Assembly (NCBI GenBank): GCA_016271365.2
Contig: CM057456.1
Coordinates: forward strand, 1,396,829,001-1,396,893,000
Length of the DNA: 64,000 bases
Source of the DNA: Neoceratodus forsteri
Taxonomy: Eukaryota; Chordata; Ceratodontiformes; Ceratodontidae
Direction: 5' to 3'
Under the pieces are notes generated by a model that worked only from the letters and a program-made list of their open reading frames with translations, searched no databases and was not told the DNA's origin. A program made the translations under genes and the position numbers. Positions 34,902-45,389 of the stretch are shown piece after piece; position 1 is the first letter of the stretch, and every line of letters starts with the position of its first letter.

Positions 34902-35404
34902 CTAAGTGAAAGCCACTGAGACTGCAACCTGTTTAAGACCCCTACACAGCTCGCTAAACTCCCCCTGCACTAGCTCAGTCCCATCCCTAGCCAGGTCACT
35001 AGTCCTCAGGTGGACAATGACATCTAGCTCTCCCTCTTGCCCTGCTGCACTAGCACTCCTCAGGGTCCACTTCCCATCCCTCCAGGCTGTGGCACCACGT
35101 AGACACCTTACCTCCGTCTCCCCTCCCTTCCTATCCCCAAATCTATCTCCCCCACAATTAAGACCCCCACCAGAGGTTGATTCCTTCTCCTCTGGGGTCC
35201 TCTGCCGCACTCTTCAGGGTCTCCACAATGGAGGACCCTCACATCCTCCCTGGCCACTACCATGGGTGCCTCTTTCTGGCCGTCCCACCCCACCAGAGTG
35301 GTGTAGGAATTACGTAGTGGTACTGGTTGGGGAATGTGCCCATGACCCACTACCCTCACCTTTTCAGAGCCCACTGTAGTCCAGCTGGTCCTCCTCCCTG
35401 GCAT
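34902..35404 (-). pseudogene. CR1 ORF1 C-terminal fragment
   Basis: CR1 ORF1 encodes a nucleic-acid-binding protein, often with an esterase/GDSL-like C-terminal part. Two overlapping minus-strand frames carry RPVPLRNSYTTL-like and LIVGEIDLGIG pieces (35404-35108), then GELDVIVHLRTSDLARDGTE (35210-34902). The latter resembles the VVVHVGTNDIAR segment of the GDSL/esterase-like domain. One frameshift separates them. The N-terminus beyond 35440 is not recognisable. Confidence 0.62.
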
Positions 35405-35449
35405 CCTCTGAGGTAACGGTGGCAGACTTCATGGCCACTGGGTGGGGGA

Positions 35450-35560
35450 AGAGGCATAGTGGTTAAACACAGACCTGTGAAGCAGAAGCACTCAACCTCA
35501 AACCCCACCTGAGACACTGACTCACTGTGTAAACATGGGATCAGTTAAATGCTTTTTGTG
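35450..35560 (+). mobile_element. tRNA-derived SINE 5' fragment
   Basis: GGCATAGTGGTTAAACACAG resembles a tRNA A box, followed ~50 bp later by a degenerate B box (CCTCAAACCCCACC). CACTGACTCACTGTGTAAAC and CATGGGATCAGTTAAATGC then resemble the CORE start in the SINE at 59.56 kb. Confidence 0.5.
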
Positions 35561-35849
35561 TGTGGGGGGGTTGAAAGTAGAAACTTTGATGGGTTCATAT
35601 TTGCAAGGCGTTCCAGGTTTTGGGAGTCAAAATTCTTCTCAGATCTGCAGTCAGCTTTGGAGGTTTATATACAATATTCCCAGTAAAATAGCCTTTCCAG
35701 CAGAAAAAAACAGCCATTGTTGACTACCACATCTGCAGACTTGGAAGTCTCCTCTTCCCTTTAAGGAGTCAATTACTGTGCCCACTCTTCCTTAGTTTTG
35801 ACCTTTTTCTGTAAGTAAAATTATTTTTTTTATTTTCCTCTTTTTGTCA

Positions 35850-36310
35850 CCTCCCAGTGCGGACTTCTGCCTGGTCACGGATCCTCGGCTCACGGCTCCA
35901 TTAGCCACCCTCCCGGTACCCCTGGCTTGCCCCCAGGACGAGGTCACAGCACCCGCCCTCTGGAAGGATGCTGCGAATGACTGGATAGGGTGGGAGTCAG
36001 CCTGCAGCTGATAGCAGCAAGGGAGGGCGCTATTAAGGTGGTGGCAGGCTTTTTTCCCCTGTAGGCAGGGGCAGGAGCATGCAATGACACCAGCATCCAT
36101 CCCACCCCCAAAGCCTTGCTGGTGCTAGTCGCTGCGGTGCTCGGCCTCCGCTAGGGAGTCCCTCGAGCTAGCCACACTGCACCTCCCAGAAGGAAGAGCA
36201 GTCCGTGGGATGCTCGATCCTTCTCCCCTGGCTTGCCTTCCGACAACCCAGGTCCATTCCTAAACCCAGGTGCTGGCGTCATAGGTGAAAATCCAACGCT
36301 GCAACAACAG
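35850..36310 (+). repeat. Unclassified repeat family U, copy
   Basis: It contains GAAGAGCAGTCC, GATGCTCGATCCTTCTCCC, CCAGGTCCATTCC and AAACCCAGGTGCTGGCGTCA, in the order of the blocks at 9.37-9.45 kb and 18.89-18.96 kb. GGCTGGCTG follows near 36309. The start is not well defined. Confidence 0.45.
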
Positions 36311-36329
36311 GCTGGCTGTAAGTCAAATT

Positions 36330-36495
36330 CTTACAAAACTGAGTTAACTGAAGCTCTGTGTGTGACCTTGAATTGAGCAAGTAGCTCTGGGCTTCAGTTT
36401 TACCAGTTGAAAAACTGGGTTGCAGAACCACACTGAAAACAAGATATTGTTTCTCAGCTGGCCTGCCCTTGGTAAACAAATTGTAAAACAAAAAA
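36330..36495 (+). mobile_element. CORE/MIR-like SINE 3' part
   Basis: CTGTGTGTGACCTTG, then GAGCAAGTAGCTCTGGGCTT and CAGTTTTACCAGTTGAAAAA, follow the MIR CORE layout (GTGTGACCTTGGGCAAGTCA and so on). The tail CACTGAAAACAAGATA and CCTTGGTAAACAAATTGT resembles the local L2 3' end. Confidence 0.55.
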
Positions 36496-36999
36496 TAAAG
36501 CAGTTCCCTTGATCATCTTTGAGAATTGTTGTCTAATAGGGGCGCTAGATCTTCTTCAGGATGTCCCCCTCCAGTAAGCTACACCTACAGGTGTGTCAAG
36601 CCAGGATGAAGCGCAGAAATGCTGCAGAATGTCACAGAATACTGCAGTTTACTACAGGGCCATTGTAAGTCAGTGGCAAGTAAGCCCTTTTGTCATGCAG
36701 GATTTTGTGACATGTCATTACTGCAAATTACTGTGCATCATTGTGGCTGACACATTTATATGTAACATAGACACCATCAACGTCGGACCTATCCAGAAAC
36801 TTTTGCCTAGCATGCCGTCCACGATAGTGCATATCAATAGCACCTATATAATGTGGCTGGCCACATATCTCCTCTGGGTTTCTCTTTTTTGTTGTTAACT
36901 TAATGTTGGACTGAAGAGCACCCTCCTTGGACTTCATTGCTCTGTGCTTCACCAGTCTTCATCTCTTGTTTCTGACAATGTGGGCCTGTTCTGCTTTTT

Positions 37000-39100
37000 C
37001 CCACATGGTCCTTGTTTCCTGTGCTGTTGATGCTGCCGGCTGCCTTGTCATTGCTGGATGTCAGCTGTCGATGATCTCTCCTTTTATGGATCACTGCTGA
37101 TCTCCCTCTGCCGTCTGGGTTCCTGCTGTTGGCTTATCATCCCGCCCCTTCTGGTATGGGTCTCTGCTGGTGGCTGCAATGCTCCATTGAGGTGGCGCGT
37201 GCTAGTCATATATGTGGCCTTTTACAGCCATTCTGACTGTTTTTGAATACCAAGGTCAGTTTCTGGCTTGACTGCCAGCACCCTGTTACTGCGGGGCTTG
37301 TGTTTTTCTTTTACTCCGTTGCCTGGCTTTTCTTTGGTGTTGGCTTTGCTGTTTGGGCTGGGTTGCCATTTGTTCAGTGTCCCCCTTTATGTTGGTCATC
37401 CCATGGCTCTTCCTCCTCATTGATGCTTCTGCTTATATGTATACCCTTGAGGAAAGAAGGGAGAGGGGGGACATGATAGAAACTTTCAAGTACCTCAAGG
37501 GAATCAACAAAGTCCAAGAGGGTAGCATCTTTCAGAAAAAGAGACTTGCAAGAACAAGGGGACACAATTTAAAGATAGAAGGAGGGCGTTCAGGGGCAAT
37601 GTGAGGAAGTATTATTTCACAGAGAGGGTAGTGGATGCATGGAACAGCCTTCCTGAGGAAGTTGTGGGGTCTAAAACTGTGGGAGAATTCAAGAATGCAT
37701 GGGACAGACATAAGGCAATTCTTTTGGGGGGCAGGAAGATATAGGCTGTTGGTTAACTAGGATCTGCAGCCTATCCTGTAGGTAGGGAAATGGGCAGACT
37801 AGATGGGCCTAGTGGTCCTTATCTGCCGTCAAAGTCTATGTTTCTATGTTTCCACTCCCGTGCCTCGTATATGGCTGTGTTCACATTTCCATCCTCAGCT
37901 CTGCCTTCAACTTGGTCTTATGCTCAGTCCGGTCATCTTCTGGGGTGCCTCAGTCAGTTCCTGGCTTCCTGGCCCATTCCCCTGGTTCTGTGGGTCCTGT
38001 GGCTCCCTTCAGCCCCATCGACACTTGTTCTTGCCCTGTGGTTGATCTCACTGTTGGGTTGGGGTTTCACCTTTTTGGCGGTCTAGCTTTCTGCTGGATG
38101 TTATACAGTACCTGATCCTCGTGAATGGTGTTTTCATGTTTTCTTTCGTCAGCTTTACCTTTGACCTGGCTTTGTAGCTGGTTCTGCCATCCTTCAGGAC
38201 ACCTCAGTCAGTTCCTAGCTTTGATCCTCGGCCCTTGTTTCCATGAGTCCAGTGGTTCCCTCGACTTCATCTCATGGGCGTGTGCCATTTGTGTGTTCAC
38301 TGACTGAGTTGGTGTTGCCGTTTACAGTGTCACCGTTTTCTATTGGCCATCGCCAGTCTTTGCCTCAAGGCTATGCCCACTGCTGGCTCAGTCCCTTGCT
38401 TTGTGCAGGGCTGTTTGCACGTTGCCATCCTCGGCTTTGCCTTCTGCCACTGGTCTGGCCATTCCTTTGGGATGATTCGTTCAGTTCCTGACTTACTTAC
38501 CTGGCCTCACAGGGCTCATGGCTTGCAGCTGCAATGCCTGGTTTTGCCTCATTGACACTTTTGCTGTTTGGGATGGTCTTGGCGTTTGTTGGCATCCTTT
38601 TCTTGCTTTGTTGTCACCTGGCTTTGCCGTGTCGACATCCACTCTGCTTCTTTCATAGCTGTTTGTGTGCCAGTGTTAGCGCCCTTTGTGCCCTCAGTCT
38701 CTGGCTAGACCCCCATTGATCATTGGACCTGTGATTCTCTTGGGCCCGGTTACAATGGCTTTGCGTCACTACCTGTTTCATGTTGATTTGCCACCAGGCT
38801 TTGACTCGGCATCTTTCTTTGTCACTGGGTTTCCCGCTGACATTGACGTTGCCTGGCCTCATCGACTTCCTTTGTTTATACCCGATCTCCTTGTCTATAT
38901 TATGGCCATGGTGTGTGTTTGATATCATTGCTTTTTAGCGTCATTGCTGGGGCTTTGTGGTGTCTTGCTTCTTGCTCTCATGCCCCGGTATTGGTCTATG
39001 AAAAATTGTCCTGCATGTTGGTTGGCTTGTATGCCTGCCTGCTGGCTTTCCCACTGTTGTCTGGGGCACTGACTGGAAATTGTTCCATAGGTGTGTCTCA
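37000..39100 (+). repeat. GT-rich higher-order repeat, ~255-280 bp period, interrupted by CR1
   Basis: CTCAGTCAGTTCCTGGCTT-like phrases recur at 37948, 38203 and 38478, and GGTCAGTTTCTGGCTT at 37253. TCCTCAGCTCTGCCTTCAAC, GTCAGCTTTACCTTTGAC and TCCTCGGCTTTGCCTTCTGC recur at 37891, 38147 and 38427. Each unit also has a (C/T)CATCGAC or similar word. Long plus-strand open frames here follow from low stop density, not from a recognisable protein. Confidence 0.6.
37440..37856 (+). mobile_element. CR1 3'-end fragment inserted in the GT-rich repeat
   Basis: Carries the C-terminal ORF2 words TYEERRERGDMIETFKYLKG-like (37441-37500) and ARTRGHNLKIEGG (37545-37590). The 3' UTR ends GGTCCTTATCTGCCGTCAA and TCTATGTTTCTATGTTT (37830-37856), the CR1 terminal repeat. 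It is 5'-truncated, as is usual for CR1, and among the better preserved 3' ends in the window. Confidence 0.9.
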
Positions 39101-39119
39101 CCAGAGGGAGATGTCCTTG

Positions 39120-39165
39120 AAGATGTTAGGACAGTTACTTACCAGTAACAGTAGATCCCTGAGGG
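39120..39165 (+). repeat. DIRS-terminus-like remnant
   Basis: GGACAGTTACTTACCAGTAA followed by CAGTAGATCCCTGAGG resembles the ICR/end wording of the DIRS element at 25 kb (GGTTACTCACCTGTAACAGG then AGTTCTAGG). No DIRS coding sequence was recognised next to it. Confidence 0.35.
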
Positions 39166-39199
39166 AATCTCCTCCAGTGAGTTTTAGTGCACCCATCCA

Positions 39200-41470
39200 T
39201 CTTCCCTCTTAGTTTGGTGGGGTCTAGTTTATGTTTTGGACATCTTTGTTTTGGCCTGTGTACTAGGTTTTCTTTGCTGATCATTGTCTGTCCCTTCTGG
39301 ACCTTCGATGTGCTTGTCTTTGTTGTTTGTCAGTCTGCCACAATGTCATTTCTTTGTCTCTGGCAGACGGGCAGAACTGAGGAAGTGTGAGGCCAACCAC
39401 GTTTTATAGACACCAACAATACACGTTATCAAGGGTGGCCGCTAGGCAAATGTTAAGAACTTTTGCATTAAAACATGATCTCTGTCCTGTTGGTTTCATC
39501 AGCTCTGGCTGCTGGTTTACACCTGGCATCACAACTCTCTGTTTATGATATCACAATCTGTCACCGTGGAAATGATTATGATGTCAGGCGTGAACAAGTA
39601 GCCAGAGGAGTTGAGGTGTAGGAACAGTGATCCTGTTTTGATGTAGCAGTCCTGAATAATAAAGAAAATGGGGCATAGAATTGTAACAAAAAAAATATAT
39701 GAACTACACAGTATACAGAGTTGTTTCTCAATCTAACATTACTCAAAGTTTTCAAATGGTGTCAGGAACTCTTTAAAATAGCAGTGCATGTTACTGGGAG
39801 AATTTTGTACCGTACCTTTTTATTCTGTTTTAGATTGCCATTTCCTCCTGTCTTGTAAGATGCCCTTCCTCCCCATTCACTACAAATATCACCAACGGCT
39901 TAATCTGGTTCAGTTCAATTTCTGCTGGTTTGCATCTGTATCTTCCCTCCCCAGGATGAGGCTGCAATTAGGCAGAACTGCCTAGTCTTTTTACCAGTCA
40001 ACAAAAACTAAACAAATGAATACATTTTTACTCTGCTTTAGCATATTTAAGATCTGAATAAATAAAGGAATGCTCCTTTGATATGGCCCTATTCAAATTT
40101 TCGTCCGTATTCAGAGCGGGTTATGAACACCCAGGACTGGGTTTTCAACCTGTCTAGGAATTAAGTCCCATGTTGCAGCCACTGCTGCAGGACCAAACCT
40201 CCGCACCTGCAGAGGTTTTCAGTTTCAGCTAGGCGCATCTGCAGGCGATGTTGCCTGGTCCCACCTAGCGTAATATTTTCCTGCAGCTGTGCCAAAAAAA
40301 TGGACGCAGGCTGTCGTAAATCACGGAGCAAGTTGTAAACTGGCTCCACCTTTTGAAAATACCATGGCGGCAGGAAAAACTGCAGCTCTAACCCACTTTC
40401 ACCAAGTTTCCCCCAGGGCTGCAGGACTGACAGGGGCTCTAAAAATTTAGCCCCCACTGTTTAACATCACTTTTCTTGTGATTAAAGTGAACTAGCATGT
40501 AACAGACACTGATCCTAACCTTATGGGGTGATGGGTGTTCAGAAACATCTGAGAACACAGATGAAAACCTGGTGATAGTCATATTAAAATAAGAACTCCT
40601 TTAATTATTTCAGAGCTGAAGATGGCTAAAGCATGCTCAAACTAGGGAAAAAGAGCATCTTACAAGACAGGAGAAAAAGGGGCACTCTAGAATTAAAAGA
40701 TATACTGTAGGTACAAATGTTTTACCATAACCTGCACTGCAGTTTTACACAAAGAGTTCCCAAAACATGCTGACAGAGGCTGTACAGTAGTGCCTGAGGC
40801 CGGAGTATAACCTTGTCTGCAGCTGGCTGAGTCGGTGGAATTGCTCCTTTAACTCATTTGGTACTATTGTATAGATCCAAGGGTTCTGTGCCACTGCTGA
40901 TATGTATTACTAATGATAATGATTACAGCAATAATAATTACAATTGCCTACATGGAGAAGGATTCAGACTAAACCATTGGGCCAACAGCCTACCACACGT
41001 ACGTATTGTACGTGCCACATTACTCCAGTGTGTTTCTGGTGTGTGCTTGCTTATTCATCAGGAAAAGCAGTCACTTTCCTTAAGCTCCCTGAGTAGAATA
41101 CATGGTCAAGGTTTAATTTACCCAGCCTTTGCTTTGGGTCACATCATATAACGAGACCCTGCGCTTCCTTCCCATGACGTTCAGTGCCCTGTGCACAGTT
41201 ATATGTACAGGCTTGTTGATTTTCATCCAGTAGCCAGCCCCACCTTAAAACCGCCTGAACCAAACCCTGTTATGCAAGGATAAACTAATAGAAAAAGGCA
41301 TGGCTTGATGGGATTACTACTGACATCAGGTCTGGCTTTTATTTTTCAGGCTTGGCTGCATGAGTAAAAAGAAAAGGGAAGGGAGTTGCACAGAGATGAA
41401 CTGAGTAACTAAAGCCACAGTTCATCAGTTTGTGCTTGAAGTGTTGTGCCAAGAGTGCTTATTGATTCCT
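39200..41470. other. No recognised gene; distant 19-bp inverted repeat
   Basis: CTCCTGTCTTGTAAGATGC (39845-39863) is perfectly inverted at 40655-40673, possibly the ends of an old ~0.83-kb DNA element. A 98-codon minus-strand frame (40161-40457) is not recognisable. Nothing else was assigned. Confidence 0.4.
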
Positions 41471-41474
41471 TTTT

Positions 41475-41515
41475 GTATTTGCTTGCATGAATGTGCAAGA
41501 AACATAGTGCCACCA
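41475..41515 (+). repeat. FB-B left palindromic terminus
   Basis: TGTATTTGCTTGCATGAATG then TGCAAGAAACATA: an imperfect palindrome homologous to the termini at 48.72, 51.82 and 61.24 kb. The shared word TCCTTTTT just outside also occurs at FB-D, so the exact boundary is uncertain. Confidence 0.75.
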
Positions 41516-41779
41516 TACGAGTTTTCGTAGGTGTGCCACCCCCACTTCCAATGCCATACTCCTTTTTGCAGGCTCTGCCGCACCACACCAGTGAATGTCT
41601 GAGCTGTCTATGACAGCCGTTCAGATGCAGTGCCGTACAGTTCTGAGAAAACTACTGCTACAATCAGCAGTGGTAACATGTAGGCAATGGCAGTATGCAA
41701 ATTGCCAACACATCAGCACTGCATCTGAACTTTCATAGACAGTTTGTTTCTGATCCCTGTTAGATCCAGTCCCCCCCCA

Positions 41780-42060
41780 ACGAAAACACCCAGGTAGCAT
41801 GCTGGGAGCCCACCCCAGCGTGCTCATGTGCTCCCCTCCACTCCAGCACACTGTATGACCGGGGGTGCCCAACCCTGTCAGCTCCACTGCCCCGCCAAAG
41901 CAAACTTCCAGGTGCCATGCTGGAGCCCACCCAGCATGGCAAAAGTCTGTGGCCCATGGGGGTGCCCAGTCCCCCATCAGTTCCACTACCCTCCCAACAA
42001 ACTTCCAGGTGCCACACTGGGAGCCCACCCCAGCATGGCAAAAGTCCCACATCGTCTTTA
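41780..42060 (+). repeat. FB-B left GC-rich tandem block
   Basis: About three units of ~97-119 bp, each with CCAGGTGCCA(T/C)(G/A)CTGGGAGC and CCCAGCATGGCAAAAG. Each unit contains a small hairpin (GCTGGG..CCCAGC). Units begin near 41789, 41908 and 42005. They are followed by an A-run at 42061-42077. Confidence 0.8.
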
Positions 42061-42299
42061 TAAAAAAAAAAAAAAACCACCTAGAACAAAAAGAAAATGG
42101 TCCCTCGTTGACTCTGTTGCCCCTCCCAACCCGCCTCCCACCCTCTCGTGCACCACACCTCATACACACCCACACCCGCATTTCACTCTCCAGAGGCCGT
42201 GCGCAATCTTGGTGAACCGAACACGTTTCCTACTCTTTCACAGCTGACCACTTAACTGAAGAAATGCCGGTAAGCTGTATAATAACATAAATAGTTTTT

Positions 42300-43440
42300 T
42301 TCAACTTTGGTGCAAATCTCGGCCATTTTGGGAATTTTTTGCCAAATTTTAAACATGGGGTTCTTGGGACTCTATCTCATGAACTCGCCACTGTTATTTT
42401 GTTATTCAGTCCTGAAAGGTGATTTCACAGTCACTGTGCAAAACCACCTTCGGGACCAAATAACGAAATGACAGTGTCACGATTCATGCAGCCCCTCCCA
42501 AAAAACCCTATATTGAAAATTTGGTGAAAAAATTCCCAAAAATGACTGTCTTACGAGCATGCATTGCGCAGTTCCTACGCACACTCGTAACTTCGAGAAT
42601 TTTTTATATTTTCACTCCACATTTTCAACACTGCCATTTTACCACACCTCCTTATGAGCAGTACAGCTGTCATTTTTCACATCCTACCCAAAATGTGTTT
42701 TTACACATGTAGCGTACAATAGCACTGTCAGTGTGCGAAATCATTGTTTGGGACAGATTAAGAAAATCACAGTGACGCTGTTCATGAGCAGAGGTCTTAA
42801 AATGGCTATGATGAAAATCTGGTGACAAAAGTCCATAAAGTGTGACTGTGTTACGAGCGTCCATTGTACAGTTTCCACGCACCCTCGTAAGTTCACGAAT
42901 TTGTAATATTTTCAGTCCAGATTTTCAACACTGGCATTTTTCCACACCTCCTTATGAACAGTACAGCTGTCATTTTTCACACCCTGGCCAAAATGTGTTT
43001 TTGCACTTCTGGCGCAGAAATGCATGGTCACTGTGGGAAATCAGTGTTCAGGACAGATTAAGAAAATCACACTGACACTGTTCATAAGCGGAGATCCCAC
43101 AATGCCTGTGTTGACAATCTGGTAAAATTCCCAAACTAATTACATTACGTGTGTGCATTCGCGGTTTCTCGCACACTCATGACTTCACCAGTTTTTTATA
43201 TTTTCACTCCAGATTTTCAACATTGTCATTTTTACCTCCCCATGAACAGTACAGCTGTCATTTTTCACGTCCTGTTCTAAATGTGTTTTCGCACCTGGTG
43301 CCAAATGGCATAGTCACTGTGCAAAATCAGCTTTCAGCTAACAAACTGATATTGCCACTGTTCATGAGGTGGGGTCACAAAAAACCCATGTTGAAAATTT
43401 GGAGTGAAAATACCAACAAACGCCTGGGGCATTAGGGTTT
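42300..43440. repeat. FB-B left palindrome and ~300-bp unit array
   Basis: A palindrome at about 42320-42545 (TGAAAGGTGATTT pairing with AAACCACCTTCGGGAC) is followed by ~300-bp units. ACTGT(C/G)TTACGAGC recurs at 42543 and 42844, with a shorter relative at about 43140. Each unit is itself inverted: CTCCTTATGAGCAGTACAGC opposes ACGCTGTTCATGAGCAGAGG. Confidence 0.8.
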
Positions 43441-43893
43441 CCAACCATAACGCCCCAACCTGTAAAGACTGACAGGCATCAGGGTGTGACTTGGGATTGT
43501 CACCTGTAATGCTCATGCCATTCCACCCCCACCCACACCCTGCAGCCAGTGACAGGCATTGAAGTGTGCCTTGGCCTCTTCAGCCCCAAAGTTCACCCGT
43601 TCTCCTATACTGCACCCATCTCACCGTATTTCCTTATGGAATGGGGTGAGCGTAAGGCCCAGAGATCCCAAGGCACACCATGACACTTGTCGGTGTCTGC
43701 AGGGTAGGGTGTGGTGAAATGGCATGGGCGTTATGGCCGACGACCCAAAGGCACACTCCAATGCCTGTCAGTCTCTGCAGGGTGGTGGTGGGGTTGGCTT
43801 CAGTTCAGTACTTCACTGCCATTCCTATTATGCATCTCTCTAACTCCTACACTACCAACGCCAATTCGGCATTGACAAATGCTTGTTGATTGT

Positions 43894-44814
43894 CCTTTTT
43901 CTCCACTTGTAAGGTATACTTCAGCTCCTGCTTCAATTCTTGAAAAGTCTATGGCCTGGGCCCTGGGCAGAAAAGCCAAACAGATTTTCCTTTGTATAAT
44001 ACCTGTACTGGTTTAAGGACTTGCATTGCCAGGCTCCTCTACAGGAGTAAGGTGTACATCCATTGACTGAACAGAAGGGATAACTCAAAAGACAAATTTA
44101 GTACTTCGAGGCAGGTTTCTGAGGTTAGCCCAGATGTGCGAAGTGTCTGTAGACTATGCCTTAATTTCAGGAGAGTCACAGCAGGTGCCCTTCTGGTGAC
44201 AGGCTTTTGAGCAGGCCTGTGTAACCAGTCCCTCATTTTGGCCATCCACAATGAAAACTGCTGCTCTGACATGTTCTCTTTTGCAGCTGGTGGGAAGAGG
44301 TAGCAAGTACAGCAAGAGCTACCTCTACAGATGTAGGGACTGGAGTTGGCACTGGGACGAAGTACATAACAAGGACTGCCCAGGGAATTAAGGGGTGAAA
44401 TGGCCGGGTAATGCGCATTGGCTGAACTAGATATGTAAACCCTGATAGTTGTATCTGGAACCTTAGTATCTCGGTGAAGGTAAGAAGCTGTTAGGCTAGC
44501 AAGCAATGATCCCAGTCATGCTTGAGGAGGCATGGACTGTGTGAGTCCTTGTGCGTGGTCAGCAGGAGGAGTGGTGACAGTGCTGTGGGCACCACAGATG
44601 GCACCATGATCAACACTAGGGACACGGTCAGTCCCAAAACTGATGGCTTCAAGGTCACTACTGGCACAACTGTTGTCAAAGGAAATGGAACCATCAACAG
44701 TGGCGTAAGTGGAACCCGCTCCCAGTGACATCAGTTGAGCTGAAATCTACAGTGAAGTTGCCATTCAGCACTCCTCTCAACTGATGTCACTGGTTCCAGA
44801 ACTGCTGAGTAATT
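43894..44814. other. FB-B central spacer, unrecognised content
   Basis: About 0.9 kb not shared with other FB copies in this window. A 155-codon minus-strand frame (44039-44506) has no motif I recognise. The right side has a perfect hairpin: CCAGTGACATCAGTTGAG (44723-44740) pairs with CTCAACTGATGTCACTGG (44776-44793). It may be captured DNA or the remnant of an original centre. Confidence 0.5.
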
Positions 44815-45389
44815 AAACAAGCATTTGTCAGTGCTGAATGTTGGCTTGCTGGCATTGATATTGGTAGTGCAAGAGTTGGAGAGATGCATAATAGGAATGG
44901 TAGTGAAGTATTGAACTAATGCCACTACCTCCCCCACCCACCCTGCAGAGACTGAAAGGCATTGGGGTGTGTCTTTGGGTCATCGCCATAACGCTGAAGC
45001 CATTCCACCACACCCCGACCTGCAGACAGCAGCAGGTGTTGCAGTGTGCCTTGGGGTCTTTGGTCCTTAAGCTCAATCCATTCCATAAGGAAATAAGCTG
45101 AGATGGGTACAGTATAGAAGAATGGGGTGGACGTTAGGGCCGAAGACCCCAAGGCACACCTTAATGCCTGTCAGTGGCTGTAGGGTGGGGGTAGAATGCT
45201 GTGAGCATTATGGCCGACGAACCCAAGTCACACCCCCAACACCTGACTGACAGTCTCTACAGGGTGGGGGTTATGGTTGGAAATCTTAACGCCCCAGGCG
45301 TTTGTCAGTATTTTCACTCCAAATTTTCAAAATGGGCATTTTGGGACCCCACCTCATGAACAGTGGCACTGTCATTTCGTTACTGAATC

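Larger units (their letters stand above)
31500..35440 (-). mobile_element. Long CR1 LINE (-), ORF1 end to 3' terminus
   Basis: Read leftwards from about 35440 to the 3' end at about 31510, where the minus strand ends CTTATCTGCCATCAAATTTA then TGTTTCTATGTT. It retains ORF1 C-terminal sequence, endonuclease, RT and 3' UTR, about 3.9 kb of a ~4.5-kb family, and is the most complete CR1 here. The RT palm is degenerate (YGIKICD where FADDTKI is expected, about 32425). A 313-bp insert lies at 32748-33060. Confidence 0.86.

Noticed and set aside
37790..38930. Series of hydrophobic plus-strand frames suggesting membrane proteins
   Set aside because: The GT-rich repeat generates Leu/Val/Phe/Cys codons; frames are short and follow the repeat period, with no conserved motif.
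44287..44476. Exon-like segment between TTTTGCAG and GAAGGTAAG
   Set aside because: All three frames contain stops or only low-complexity peptide; splice-like words are expected by chance.
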